IMG/VR virus record: IMGVR_UViG_3300022200_000137
Span: 1-39,350 of that record
Length of the DNA stretch: 39,350 nucleotides
Source: a virus
Reading direction: 5' to 3' (one strand)
The translations under genes were made by a program, and so were the position numbers. A model generated the notes under the pieces. The model was not told the DNA's origin, did no database searches, and saw nothing but the letters and a program-made list of their open reading frames with translations. Shown here piece by piece: positions 1 to 8,289 of the stretch; within the stretch, counting starts at the first letter, position 1, and every line of letters starts with the position of its first letter.

Positions 1-198
1 CACATTGTAAAACAAGGTGGAACTGCATACTACAATTCAGCTGTACAAGTTGATGGTGGTTCGGTTACTCCAGAATGGCAAGGTGGTTCAGCACCTACAG
101 GTGGAAACACTAACTCTCTTGATGTTTATACATATACAGTTATTAAAACTGCAGATGCAACATTTACAGTTTTAGCATCGCAAACACAGTTTGCATAA
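1..198 (+). CDS. Tail-fibre / structural protein, C-terminal fragment
   Basis: The window opens inside a reading frame; 65 residues and the TAA stop remain and the 5' part lies outside. The fragment is rich in Gly, Thr, Val and Ser, with the stretch VDGGSVTPEWQGG and the ending SQTQFA. From memory this kind of ending is common at the C terminus of marine phage fibre and tail proteins, but I could not check it. The next gene, 18 bases downstream after a strong Shine-Dalgarno (GGAGG), is a glycine-rich fibre/tip candidate, which fits a receptor-binding locus. The family assignment is inference from composition and context. Confidence 0.65.
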   Translation, partial: HIVKQGGTAYYNSAVQVDGGSVTPEWQGGSAPTGGNTNSLDVYTYTVIKTADATFTVLASQTQFA

Positions 199-216
199 TA
201 GGAGGAAGTTAATACT

Positions 217-1113
217 ATGCCAATTATAGGATCATTTGCAGCAGGATCAGCAGGAGGTTTCGGCCAACGTAAAGGAGCTGGCGCAAAAGAATTATCTGAA
301 TTAGGAATTATGATTTTAGCCGGTGGCGGCGGTGGAAATGGTTGGACAGGATCAGCCAACGGTGGTGCTGGTGCAGGAGGAATGAGAGTTTTTACTTGTC
401 AAGCTATTACATATACTGAACCTTTACCTGTAGTAATTGGTGCTGGTGGTGCTGGTGGAGCAGCTCCTCCAAGATCAGGTTGTCAAGGTGGAGATACAAC
501 ATTTAATTGCCTAGCCGCTAGTGGTGGTGGATTTGGTATAAATCCAGGCGGTTCTGGTGGTGGATCAGGTCACCAAGGAACAGGCGGAACAGGAAACATT
601 GGTGGTTACTCTCCACCAGAGGGTGCTAATGGTGGTTCATCTGGCGGTGGCTGTTATGCTGGATCAGGAGGCGGAGGCGGAGGTGCTTGTGGCACAACAG
701 GTTCGTCTGGTGGTTCTGGTGCTAGTCCAGGAGGCGGAGGACCAGGTGGTCCAGGAACTTCTGTAGCTCCTGTATTTGGCCCAACTCAACCTTTTTATGG
801 CACAGATGGTGCAACATTTGCTGGCGGCGGTGCCGGCGGTGGTTATAATGTTAATAGTGGAGGCAGCGGTGGAACTGGCGGAGGCGGTGGTTATAATACA
901 TGTGCGGCTGCTAACAAAGGTGCTGGAGGAGGTGCAACAAATGCTTCATGTAGTGCAGGAGGAAATGGTTCAGATGGTAGAGTATTTATAAAAGTACCAT
1001 CAACTAATGCTTATACAATTTCTGTTACACCTGGTACAAATACAGTAGTTCCTCAACCTGATGGTTCAGTTATTGCAAATTTTAGTGTGAGTGGTTGTTT
1101 TATTGTAGAATAA
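217..1113 (+). CDS. Glycine-rich tail-fibre or tip adhesin
   Basis: This 298-residue protein is dominated by runs of Gly with Ala, Ser, Pro and Asn (GGGGGN, GGSGGGSGH, GGGGPGGPG) between about residues 35 and 255. A normal-composition tail of about 45 residues follows, beginning near GRVFIKVP. Glycine-rich fibre-tip proteins of several phages fold as polyglycine-II sandwiches and bind receptors at the distal fibre end; that role is inferred here from composition and from the fibre fragment just upstream. The ATG follows GGAGGAAG with good spacing. Several Cys are scattered in the Gly-rich part (for example TCQA and GCYAG), which is unusual for such a repeat. Other-frame ORFs inside it are by-products of the GGN codons. 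Confidence 0.75.
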   Translation: MPIIGSFAAGSAGGFGQRKGAGAKELSELGIMILAGGGGGNGWTGSANGGAGAGGMRVFTCQAITYTEPLPVVIGAGGAGGAAPPRSGCQGGDTTFNCLAASGGGFGINPGGSGGGSGHQGTGGTGNIGGYSPPEGANGGSSGGGCYAGSGGGGGGACGTTGSSGGSGASPGGGGPGGPGTSVAPVFGPTQPFYGTDGATFAGGGAGGGYNVNSGGSGGTGGGGGYNTCAAANKGAGGGATNASCSAGGNGSDGRVFIKVPSTNAYTISVTPGTNTVVPQPDGSVIANFSVSGCFIVE

Positions 1114-1139
1114 AAATATTTATATAGAAAGAATAAAAA

Positions 1140-1760
1140 GTGTTTTTGAATAAAAATTCGTTTTGTATTATTCCTAATGCAGTACCAATTCATATTTGTG
1201 ATAAAATAATTAAATATGGAAATGAACACAAACAAAAAATGGCAGTTACAGGAAATCTAAGTAATAGAAAAAAACCTTTAACACAAAAAGAAATAAAACA
1301 ATTAAAAAAACACAGAAATTCAAATATTACATTTTTAAATGATTGGTGGATTCAAAGACATATATTTCCAGCTATAAAAGAAGCAAATATTATATCAAAT
1401 TGGAATTTATCAATTACCGGTCATGAATCTATGCAATTTACTAAATATGATAAAGGACAGTTTTATGATTGGCATTATGATTGTTGGATTGATCCATATA
1501 AAAATAATACTATAAGAAAATTATCTGTAACAGTATGTTTAAGTGATGAAAACGATTTTGAAGGAGGAGATTTAGAATTTGCTTTACAAGATAATAATGC
1601 AAAAAAACCTTTAAAAAAAATATATAGAATTTGTAAAGAAGTTAGAAAAAAAGGTTCTTTAGTTGTTTTTCCATCTTTTTTATGGCATAGAGTAACACCT
1701 GTTATAAAAGGAACAAGGTATAGTTTAGTTATTTGGAGTACAGGAGAACCATACAAATGA
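1140..1760 (+). CDS. 2OG-Fe(II) oxygenase (prolyl-4-hydroxylase-like), first of three
   Basis: A 206-residue protein with the jelly-roll iron site of 2-oxoglutarate/Fe(II) dioxygenases: H112-Y-D114 in DWHYD, distal H183 in LWHRV, and R193 ten residues later, placed to bind 2-oxoglutarate. EGGDLEF (141-147) and VVFPSFLWH match the usual order in prolyl-4-hydroxylase/PKHD-type enzymes. It would hydroxylate a protein or small substrate using O2 and 2-oxoglutarate; the substrate cannot be read from sequence. The start is GTG, the first usable codon after an AGAAAGAA stretch. The stop overlaps the next gene's ATG (ATGA), so translation is probably coupled. Such genes are frequent in marine phages. 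Unlike the upstream gene it has no low-complexity sequence. Confidence 0.85.
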   Translation: MFLNKNSFCIIPNAVPIHICDKIIKYGNEHKQKMAVTGNLSNRKKPLTQKEIKQLKKHRNSNITFLNDWWIQRHIFPAIKEANIISNWNLSITGHESMQFTKYDKGQFYDWHYDCWIDPYKNNTIRKLSVTVCLSDENDFEGGDLEFALQDNNAKKPLKKIYRICKEVRKKGSLVVFPSFLWHRVTPVIKGTRYSLVIWSTGEPYK

Positions 1761-2425
1761 AGAAAGAATATCCTAAAACATTAAAAAGAAATGATTTATT
1801 TCCTACACCCATATGGCATGAAGATTGCCCAGAATTTGTTGATGAATTAAATAAAGCATCTGACCCACATATTAAAGATGCTAAAAAAAGAATGAAAAAA
1901 GAAATTGATAATAGAAATAAAAAATTTGGTAATAAAAAAGATATGGGTTTTGTATATCATTCTAATTCTTTAATAAGTGATAAAAAGTTTGAAAAATTAT
2001 TTAATTATATAGGTGCAACGTCTAATAATTTATTATTAGAAATGGGATTTGATTTAACAAATTATCAAGTATTTATAACAGAAGCTTGGGTTCAAGAATT
2101 TGCTGAAAGCGGAGGTGGTCATCATATGTTACATACACATTGGAATGGACATATATCAGGTTTTTATTTTTTAAAAGGTAGTGAAAAAACTTCTAGACCT
2201 TATTTTGATGATCCAAGATCAGGAAACATGATGAATTTATTGCCAGAGAAAGATAAAACTTTAGTTACATATTCTACAAGTCAAATTAATTATGAACCAA
2301 GACCAGGAAGAATTATGTTTTTTCCATCTCATCTACCACATTTATTTAGTGTAGATAATGGTTATGAACCTTTTAGATTTATACATTTTAATTGCCAAGC
2401 TATACCAAAAAGTGTTTTGAAATAA
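1757..2425 (+). CDS. 2OG-Fe(II) oxygenase family protein, second of three
   Basis: A 222-residue protein; I chose the ATG at 1757 because it overlaps the previous stop as ATGA and follows CAGGAGA, rather than a longer open frame from 1733. Visible marks of the family are LHTHWNGHISGFYFLKG (H126, H128), FFPSHLPH (H195) and a late Arg (R207) in FRFIHFN. This arrangement resembles the group of putative 2OG-Fe(II) oxygenases with an H-T-H-x-N then S-G-x-Y/F-Y-L-K core. The acidic iron ligand is less clear than in the neighbouring proteins, so exact ligands are uncertain. It may act with the adjacent oxygenases on one substrate, but that is inference from gene order only. Confidence 0.78.
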   Translation: MKKEYPKTLKRNDLFPTPIWHEDCPEFVDELNKASDPHIKDAKKRMKKEIDNRNKKFGNKKDMGFVYHSNSLISDKKFEKLFNYIGATSNNLLLEMGFDLTNYQVFITEAWVQEFAESGGGHHMLHTHWNGHISGFYFLKGSEKTSRPYFDDPRSGNMMNLLPEKDKTLVTYSTSQINYEPRPGRIMFFPSHLPHLFSVDNGYEPFRFIHFNCQAIPKSVLK

Positions 2426-3066
2426 TGTCTTTTAAAAAAAACAATTATAAAATAGTTAGAAATGCAATCTCACAAGAATTATGTTATTTTTTATACACAT
2501 ATGTCAATCTTAAGAAAAAAGTTTTTGATATATTAAGTCAAACAAATTACATATCTAAATATAACGATGATTATGGGTTACACCATGATCCACAAGTACC
2601 TGACGCTTATTATACTCATTATGCAGATATAGCTATGGAAAATCTTTTAAATTTATTAAGACCCATAATGGAAAAACATACTAAATTAAAATTAGTAGAG
2701 ACATATTCTTATTTAAGAATTTATAAAAAAGGTAATGAATTAAAAAGACATAAAGATAGAGAAGCTTGTCAAATCTCTTGTACTTTAAATTTAGGAGGCG
2801 ATATTTGGCCTATATTTGTAGAACCATCTGGAAAAATTAATAAAAAAGGTAAAAAAATAATTCTTTATCCAGGAGATTTAATGATATATAAAGGATTTAA
2901 AATTGAACATTGGAGAGAACCATTTGAAGGCAACATTTGTTCGCAAGTATTTTTACATTATAATGATGTTAATAGTAATTATAAAGAAAAATACAAATTC
3001 GATCAAAGACCTTTTATTGGATTGCCAAATGATTTCAAAAATGTTAAAATAAACTTTAACAGGTAA
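2425..3066 (+). CDS. 2OG-Fe(II) oxygenase family protein, third of three
   Basis: A 213-residue protein whose ATG at 2425 shares its A with the previous gene's TAA stop, so it is likely translationally coupled; a longer open frame from 2392 is less plausible. The iron site is H109-K-D111 in KRHKDRE and distal H162 in IEHWREPF, with the pair separated by a segment containing CTLNLGG and LYPGDLMIY, as in prolyl-hydroxylase-like enzymes. The candidate 2-oxoglutarate-binding basic residue is less obvious; R164 is close to the distal His. It is the third consecutive member of the superfamily and is not closely similar to the other two by eye, which suggests separate recruitment rather than tandem duplication. 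Confidence 0.8.
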   Translation: MSFKKNNYKIVRNAISQELCYFLYTYVNLKKKVFDILSQTNYISKYNDDYGLHHDPQVPDAYYTHYADIAMENLLNLLRPIMEKHTKLKLVETYSYLRIYKKGNELKRHKDREACQISCTLNLGGDIWPIFVEPSGKINKKGKKIILYPGDLMIYKGFKIEHWREPFEGNICSQVFLHYNDVNSNYKEKYKFDQRPFIGLPNDFKNVKINFNR

Positions 3067-3072
3067 ATTAAT

Positions 3073-3612
3073 ATGGCTAAATTTGCAGAAATAAAACAAG
3101 TTCCCGATGAATTTGATCCATCTAAAAATGTTTGGAGAGTTCAAAGAGTAGTTACAGTTTGTAATTCTATTGTCTCACATAATGGAGACGTTGCTGGTGA
3201 AGAATGGTGTAAAATTTTTTTTAAAGGTGGAACTTGGAAACAAACATCATATAATACTAGAAATGGAATTTATTATACACCAAATGAAAATTCACATATA
3301 AAAATTCAAGATTCAGATCAAACTAAAGCATTTAGACATAATTACGCTGGAAAAAATTATGTATATGATTTTGAACATGATGTTTTTTATTATAAGCAGC
3401 CTTATGCAAGTTGGACTTTAAATACTACAAATTATCAATGGGAAGCACCTATACCAACACCAACAATTAAAAAATATATTAATTCAGAAAATAATGAAAT
3501 ACAACATAGTATAACTTGGGACGAAACTAATCAAAAATGGTTATCAACTTGTATGGAAAATAGAAATTGGGAATGGAATACAAGTACATCTCAATGGGAC
3601 GAAATTCTTTAG
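3073..3612 (+). CDS. Tryptophan-rich protein of unknown function
   Basis: A 179-residue protein with repeated Trp-centred short segments in the C-terminal half: SWTLNTTNYQWEAP, ITWDETNQKWLS and WEWNTSTSQWDE. These look like small repeated beta units of the form W-x-x-x-T-x-x-W. Similar Trp-repeat proteins occur, as I recall, as hypothetical genes near tail genes of cyanophages. The start ATG lies seven bases after the previous stop, with AACAGG upstream. Function is not known; a structural or carbohydrate-contacting role is a guess from Trp repeats and location. The end overlaps the start of the next gene in another frame. Confidence 0.7.
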   Translation: MAKFAEIKQVPDEFDPSKNVWRVQRVVTVCNSIVSHNGDVAGEEWCKIFFKGGTWKQTSYNTRNGIYYTPNENSHIKIQDSDQTKAFRHNYAGKNYVYDFEHDVFYYKQPYASWTLNTTNYQWEAPIPTPTIKKYINSENNEIQHSITWDETNQKWLSTCMENRNWEWNTSTSQWDEIL

Positions 3613-3920
3613 AAAACTTTAAAAGTTATTTAGAAAACATAGAGTATCCTAAATTTAAAACTTCTTGGGGTATATCTGGAAGTATAAAAGGACACAATGC
3701 TTTTTATAAATTTGATATTAGTCCAATTTGTAAATTTAAAAAAGGAATAGGAAAGTTACTTTCTCCTACTTCAAGAGCAGATAAAATAGTTTTTGAAAAT
3801 GATAAAAATTGGTTAATATTAGATATAGAAGAAATTAGAAATTATTGTGGTAAAAAAAACGTTGTTTCAATTGATGATTTGATATCTAATCTAGAATGGA
3901 ATATAGTACTACCAAAATAA
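3594..3920 (+). CDS. Hypothetical protein
   Basis: A basic, Lys-rich protein of about 108 residues that I do not recognise. The start is uncertain: ATG 3594 overlaps the end of the previous gene by 19 bases, ATG 3573 and TTG 3567 are also in frame, and none has a clear ribosome binding site. Visible features are an aromatic/Lys-rich N half (SWGISGSIKGHNAFYKF), a Cys in SPICKFKKG, and an acidic C-terminal half (WLILDIEEIRNYCGKK). It could be a small globular protein; nothing indicates a catalytic site. It lies between the oxygenase cluster and the structural genes. Confidence 0.55.
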   Translation: MGRNSLENFKSYLENIEYPKFKTSWGISGSIKGHNAFYKFDISPICKFKKGIGKLLSPTSRADKIVFENDKNWLILDIEEIRNYCGKKNVVSIDDLISNLEWNIVLPK

Positions 3921-3945
3921 TAAAAAGCATATATAATGAGGTGCT

Positions 3946-5883
3946 ATGCTTCAGAAAATACAATTTAAGCCAGGGTTTAACAAACAAGCTACAGAGACCG
4001 GAGCTGAAGGTCAATGGGTAGATGGGGATAATGTACGTTTTAGATATGGTCAACCTGAAAAAATAGGTGGTTGGCAACAATTAGTAGACAATACAATAGC
4101 AGGTCCAGTAAGAGCTCAACACACTTGGACAGATTTAACAGGTAAAAAGTATGCAGCTTTGGGAACAGCTAAAGTTTTAGTTGTTTATTATGAAGGCGCT
4201 TTTTATGATATTACACCTATTAATGCAGATCAAACAGGTATTACATTTGATTCAACTACAGGTTCCGCAACAGTTACAGTTAACCTAACTGGACATGGTT
4301 TATTAGAAGGAGATTATTTTAAATTTAAATCTGTAACATTACCTGGTGGAGGAGTTACAGATTACACAACAGGTGATTTTACAACCAATGCATTTGAAGT
4401 TATCAGTGTTCCAACAGGAAATACTTTTACAATTACCATGCCATCAAATGAAACTGGCACAGGAATGTCGGCTCAAGGTTCAGCAACATTAAATTCATAT
4501 ATTACAGTTGGTCCAGTATTTCAAACTCCTGCTTATGGTTGGGGTACAGATACTTGGTCATCAGGTGCATGGGGGGAAGAATCTTCTACAACAAATGTAA
4601 CACTAGACCCTGGTTCATGGTCCTTAGATAATTATGGTCAGTTACTTGTTGCAACAGTTAGAAATGGTGCAACATATACATGGAATCCAGGAACAGCTGG
4701 AGCTTTAGAAACTAGAGCTGCTGTTGTATCAGGAGCTCCTACAAAATCATTAATGAGTCTAGTATCTGATAGAGATAGACATTTGTTTTTAATGGGAACA
4801 CAAACAGATTTAGCAGATTCAACATCACAAAATAAAATGTTTATTAGATTTTCAAATCAAGAGGATATCAATACATGGCAACCTACAGCAACTAATACTG
4901 CAGGTACATTTTTAATTGACCAAGGTAATGAAATTATAACAGCGGTTCAAGGTAAGGATTATGTATTAGTACTCACGGATCAAGCAGCTTATGTATTACA
5001 ATTCGTTGGTCCACCTTTTACATTTAGTATTAGACAAGTAGGAAGTAACTGTGGATGTTTAGGTCAACATGCAGCAGTCTTTGCACAAGGGGCTGTCTTT
5101 TGGATGGGGTTTGGTGGAGGCTTCTTTATGTATGATGGTACTGTAAAACAATTACCATCATTAGTTGAAGACTTTGTATTCACGACTCAAGGAAACAATT
5201 TAGGATATAATGCAGATGCAAATCAAATAGCATATGCTTATCATAATTCATTATATAATGAAGTGGGCTGGTATTATGCAGCCAGTGGTTCAACGCAAAT
5301 AAATAGAAATGTTGTATTTAATTTTTTAGAACAGACTTGGACAACTGGATCATTAGCTAGAACCGCATACTCAGATAATCATACTTATGCTTTACCTTAT
5401 GCTTCACAATTTACTACAAATGGTACTCCAAGTTTTCCAACAATAAATGGTGTAACAAATACATTTGGATCTTCTAAATTTTGGGCTCATGAGGTAGGAG
5501 TAAATGAAGTAGACGCTAATGGTGTTTCAACAGCAATTACTTCTTACATACAATCAGGAGACTATGATTTAGATGCACAACAAGGAATGGCGGGAGATGG
5601 TGAAAATATAATGAGAGTATCGAGATTTATACCTGACTTTAAAAACTTATCCGGTAATGCAAAAGTTACTATGTTTTTTAGAAACTATCCTAATCAAGCC
5701 GAACAATCCGATTCCAATGGTCCATTGATTACTGGTCCATTCACTTGCAATAGCACTACAACTTATGTTAGTACTAGGGTAAGAGGACGACAAGTAAGTT
5801 TAAAAATAGAGAATGATGCAGTAGGTGAATCTTGGAGATATGGAACTTTAAGATTAGATATAGCTGCAGGAGGTAGAAGATAA
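3946..5883 (+). CDS. Large tail/structural protein
   Basis: A 645-residue protein starting MLQKIQFKPGFNKQATETGA, with the phrase VRFRYGQPEKIGGWQQL soon after. I recognise this opening as that of a widespread podovirus structural protein found near tail genes, comparable in place to stabilisation or nozzle proteins, though the exact equivalence is unverified. The rest is beta-rich, full of Gly, Thr, Ser and aromatic residues, with no signal peptide and no membrane helix. Fragments such as DRHLFLMGT, DYVLVLTDQAAYVLQFVGPPFTF and FWMGFGGGFFMYDG look like successive beta-propeller-like blades. The ATG follows GAGGTG. It overlaps the start of the next small gene (TAATG). Confidence 0.75.
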   Translation: MLQKIQFKPGFNKQATETGAEGQWVDGDNVRFRYGQPEKIGGWQQLVDNTIAGPVRAQHTWTDLTGKKYAALGTAKVLVVYYEGAFYDITPINADQTGITFDSTTGSATVTVNLTGHGLLEGDYFKFKSVTLPGGGVTDYTTGDFTTNAFEVISVPTGNTFTITMPSNETGTGMSAQGSATLNSYITVGPVFQTPAYGWGTDTWSSGAWGEESSTTNVTLDPGSWSLDNYGQLLVATVRNGATYTWNPGTAGALETRAAVVSGAPTKSLMSLVSDRDRHLFLMGTQTDLADSTSQNKMFIRFSNQEDINTWQPTATNTAGTFLIDQGNEIITAVQGKDYVLVLTDQAAYVLQFVGPPFTFSIRQVGSNCGCLGQHAAVFAQGAVFWMGFGGGFFMYDGTVKQLPSLVEDFVFTTQGNNLGYNADANQIAYAYHNSLYNEVGWYYAASGSTQINRNVVFNFLEQTWTTGSLARTAYSDNHTYALPYASQFTTNGTPSFPTINGVTNTFGSSKFWAHEVGVNEVDANGVSTAITSYIQSGDYDLDAQQGMAGDGENIMRVSRFIPDFKNLSGNAKVTMFFRNYPNQAEQSDSNGPLITGPFTCNSTTTYVSTRVRGRQVSLKIENDAVGESWRYGTLRLDIAAGGRR

Positions 5884-6059
5884 TGGCAAAGATTACAGCA
5901 GTAATACCGGAACCTACTCAAGAATATGATGAGTCTAATCAAAGACAATTAAGAGAAGGTTTAGATACATTAAAGAATGAATTGAACTTTGGTTATCAAG
6001 AAGATTTAAAACAAGAGCTACAAAGATTTACATGGTTTAATATGAGGTTTGGTTGCTAA
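5883..6059 (+). CDS. Small structural-operon protein (58 aa)
   Basis: A 58-residue frame not preceded by any gap: its ATG shares the last A of the previous stop (TAATG) and its own TAA shares an A with the next ATG. The peptide is charged and helical (MAKITAVIPEPTQEYDESNQ, then RQLREGLDTLKNELN and EDLKQELQRFTWFNMRF). It is tightly packed between two structural genes, which supports a real gene. Function unknown; an assembly or scaffold helper is possible. It resembles short helical proteins in phage tail operons, but I do not recognise a family. Confidence 0.7.
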   Translation: MAKITAVIPEPTQEYDESNQRQLREGLDTLKNELNFGYQEDLKQELQRFTWFNMRFGC

Positions 6060-6832
6060 TGAGTTGTAACAATGTAAATACAACAGGATCTACAACTCCA
6101 TCATCTGCAGAGATAGATTTTTATCTTGCAGTTGCTAAAGGAGATTTTACTGGTTATTCAAATGTAAGTAAATTTGGAATTAACCCTACAGTTGGATCTG
6201 GTGGTTTTGAATCTATGTGGGAAGGAAGTAACTTATATCCTTGGCCAACTGCCAATGCAACTTTAAGTGTTGTTAGTGCTTCTGCAAATGATGCATCGGG
6301 TGGAACAGGTGCAAGAACTGTAGAAATACAAGGATTAGATTCCAGTTGGAATTTATTAACTGAAACGGTAACCATGAATGGTACAACACCTGTTGTAACA
6401 ACAGGATCTTTTTTAAGAGTATTTAGAGCAAGAGTGGTCACAGCAGGTTCTCTAAAATCTAACGCTGCTCAAATTACAATGTCTTCTGGTGGTACTGCAT
6501 TAGCTTATATAAGCTATGACACGATTGGTATGGGTCAAACTTTAATGGCGGTATATACTATACCCGCTGGAAAAACAGGTTATATTATAAATTTAAATGT
6601 ATCTTCTTCTAAAGATAGTGAACATAGATTTAGATTTATGACAAGAGATAATGCAGTTACTGATGCCGCTTGGAATGTAAAAGAATATATGTCTGCAAGA
6701 GGAGGTTTTAGTAGCTGGAGAAAATATGCAATAAACAAAGTAACAGAAAAAACAGATATAGATTTACAAGTTATTTCTAATTCTACGTCTGCAGCATCAG
6801 GAGGTTTTGAGTTAATACTCATTGATAATTAA
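6059..6832 (+). CDS. Phage structural protein, beta-rich
   Basis: A 257-residue protein from the ATG at 6059, which overlaps the previous stop; an open frame extends upstream to a TTG at 6053 but the coupled ATG is preferred. The sequence is rich in Thr, Ser, Gly and Ala, with segments such as GTGARTVEIQGLDSSW and TIPAGKTGYIINLNVS. These look like beta-sandwich repeats of virion or head-decoration/tail proteins. No transmembrane segment or catalytic motif is visible. It is followed without a gap by another small beta-rich protein, suggesting a structural cassette. Family name not recognised with certainty. Confidence 0.7.
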   Translation: MSCNNVNTTGSTTPSSAEIDFYLAVAKGDFTGYSNVSKFGINPTVGSGGFESMWEGSNLYPWPTANATLSVVSASANDASGGTGARTVEIQGLDSSWNLLTETVTMNGTTPVVTTGSFLRVFRARVVTAGSLKSNAAQITMSSGGTALAYISYDTIGMGQTLMAVYTIPAGKTGYIINLNVSSSKDSEHRFRFMTRDNAVTDAAWNVKEYMSARGGFSSWRKYAINKVTEKTDIDLQVISNSTSAASGGFELILIDN

Positions 6833-7170
6833 TGGCAAACTTTTATAAAAATTCTTTTTATGATCCGAGCACAACAGATGCTGTAACTTTATATACAGCT
6901 CCTACTAATGCTAATGCGATTGTACAAAATATACAAATAACTAATCAATCTGGATCTAAAAATGTAACTGCTAGAGTTACAGATTTTTCTGCATCTACTT
7001 CTTATATTGTGGCATATGCTGCAGTAACTGGACCTACTATATGTAATATAGCTAAAGGACCAATTATTTTAGAAGAAAGTGATTCTATATCTCTTGAATC
7101 TACTGATACATCTGCTATAAGTGCTACCATAGCACTGTTAGAAATTAGCAGAGATGATCAGAATGGATAA
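6832..7170 (+). CDS. Small phage structural protein
   Basis: A 112-residue protein starting MANFYKNSFYDPSTTDAVTL. It is beta-rich (VTARVTDFSASTSYIVAYAAV), with Thr, Ser and Ala throughout and no charged clusters, like small virion decoration or tail-associated proteins. Its ATG overlaps the preceding stop as TAATG, so it is translated with the gene before it. The C terminus (EISRDDQNG) overlaps the next gene. Function beyond a structural role is inferred from neighbours only. Confidence 0.65.
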   Translation: MANFYKNSFYDPSTTDAVTLYTAPTNANAIVQNIQITNQSGSKNVTARVTDFSASTSYIVAYAAVTGPTICNIAKGPIILEESDSISLESTDTSAISATIALLEISRDDQNG

Positions 7171-7351
7171 AGTAATTAAAATAGAAACAGAAACAAAACA
7201 AACTTTTAGAAGTAAGTCTACTAACAAAACTTATGACACTAAAGAAGAGTTTTTAAAGTTTCACCAAGAAGATGATTTAGCAGTGGATACTGCTGTTACA
7301 GTAACTAATAAAGGATTAGACTTATTACAAAAAGTGATGGGAAGAAAGTAA
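7154..7351 (+). CDS. Small hypothetical protein in structural operon
   Basis: A 65-residue charged protein (MIRMDKVIKIETETKQTFRS, then KSTNKTYDTKEEFLKFHQED). Two starts are possible: ATG 7154, and ATG 7163, which has AGAG upstream at a slightly better spacing. It overlaps the previous gene by 17 bases or fewer. The first half looks beta-hairpin-like with a basic patch and the second is helical. It contains no cysteine and no membrane segment. I do not recognise a family. It sits between virion genes and the glycosyltransferases. Confidence 0.6.
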   Translation: MIRMDKVIKIETETKQTFRSKSTNKTYDTKEEFLKFHQEDDLAVDTAVTVTNKGLDLLQKVMGRK

Positions 7352-7353
7352 TT

Positions 7354-8289
7354 ATGCAAGCACCACGAGGTGGTACCGAGTTACAGTTTGAGTATTTAAG
7401 AAAATATGTTGATTCAAAGTTATTGGATCAAGTACAAATATGTACATCCGTACCTGAAAAAATTTCACTACATCCAACAAAGATGAATATACTTTGGCAA
7501 AAGAATTCATATGATCAACCGAATCTTGCGCCATGGTTCAAGGATAAATTGAATCATTCTAAATATGATTGGTATGTATTTAATTCACATTGGAACTTTG
7601 AAAAATTTAGAATGTTATTTGATATACCAACAGAGAAATGTTTAGTAATAAAAAATGGTATTGATAATATTAAACCTAGAGATTTAAATCAAAAGAAAGA
7701 TAAGATAAAACTTATATTTCATCCAACCCCTTGGAGAGGATTAAATGTTATGTTAGCAGCAATGCAATATATTAAAAATCCTAAAATTGAATTAGATGTT
7801 TATTCATCTTGTGAAGTATATGGTCAATCTTTTAAAGATGCTAATGATAAGCAATGGCAAGGTCTTTATGATCAAGCAAAACAATTACCTAATGTAAATT
7901 ATATTGGTTATAAGCCTAATGAATATATCAAAGAACATTTACATGAATATGATATATTTGCTTATCCAAATATATGGGAAGAGACTTTTTGTATATCTGC
8001 TTTAGAAGCAATGGCAGCCGGTCTATATACTATTACAACTAACTTTGGTGCATTATATGAAACTTGTGCTGAATTTAGTTCTTACATTCCTTATCAAAAA
8101 AACTATTTAAACTTAGCTCAAAACTTTGCTTTTGCAATTGAGTCTGTTGCAAATAGATTAGATGCTGAAGGTGTTAAAAAACATTTACAAATGCAAATTG
8201 ATTATGTGAATCAATATTACAGTTGGAATAAACAAGGCTCAGCCTGGACAAGATTTTTGAAAGGAGCACTAGATGCAAGATCCAAGTAA
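7354..8289 (+). CDS. Glycosyltransferase, GT4-like (GT-B fold)
   Basis: A 311-residue protein with the C-terminal signature of GT4 retaining glycosyltransferases: the E-x7-E pair E210/E218 in EETFCISALEAMAAG, which contacts the nucleotide sugar. Also visible are VIKNGID (98-104), FHPTPWRGL (122-130) near the linker between the two Rossmann domains, and YDIFAYPN just before the E-x7-E. It is slightly short for the family, with a reduced N-terminal domain. Expected reaction: transfer of a sugar from a nucleotide donor; the acceptor is unknown. Position among virion genes suggests glycosylation of a virion protein or host surface during infection, as inference. ATG is two bases after the previous stop. 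Confidence 0.85.
   Translation: MQAPRGGTELQFEYLRKYVDSKLLDQVQICTSVPEKISLHPTKMNILWQKNSYDQPNLAPWFKDKLNHSKYDWYVFNSHWNFEKFRMLFDIPTEKCLVIKNGIDNIKPRDLNQKKDKIKLIFHPTPWRGLNVMLAAMQYIKNPKIELDVYSSCEVYGQSFKDANDKQWQGLYDQAKQLPNVNYIGYKPNEYIKEHLHEYDIFAYPNIWEETFCISALEAMAAGLYTITTNFGALYETCAEFSSYIPYQKNYLNLAQNFAFAIESVANRLDAEGVKKHLQMQIDYVNQYYSWNKQGSAWTRFLKGALDARSK

Noticed and set aside
557-991. Two Val/Glu/Gln-rich ORFs in other frames inside the glycine-rich gene
   Set aside because: They are created by shifting GGT/GGA/GGC codons; low-complexity and without ribosome binding sites.
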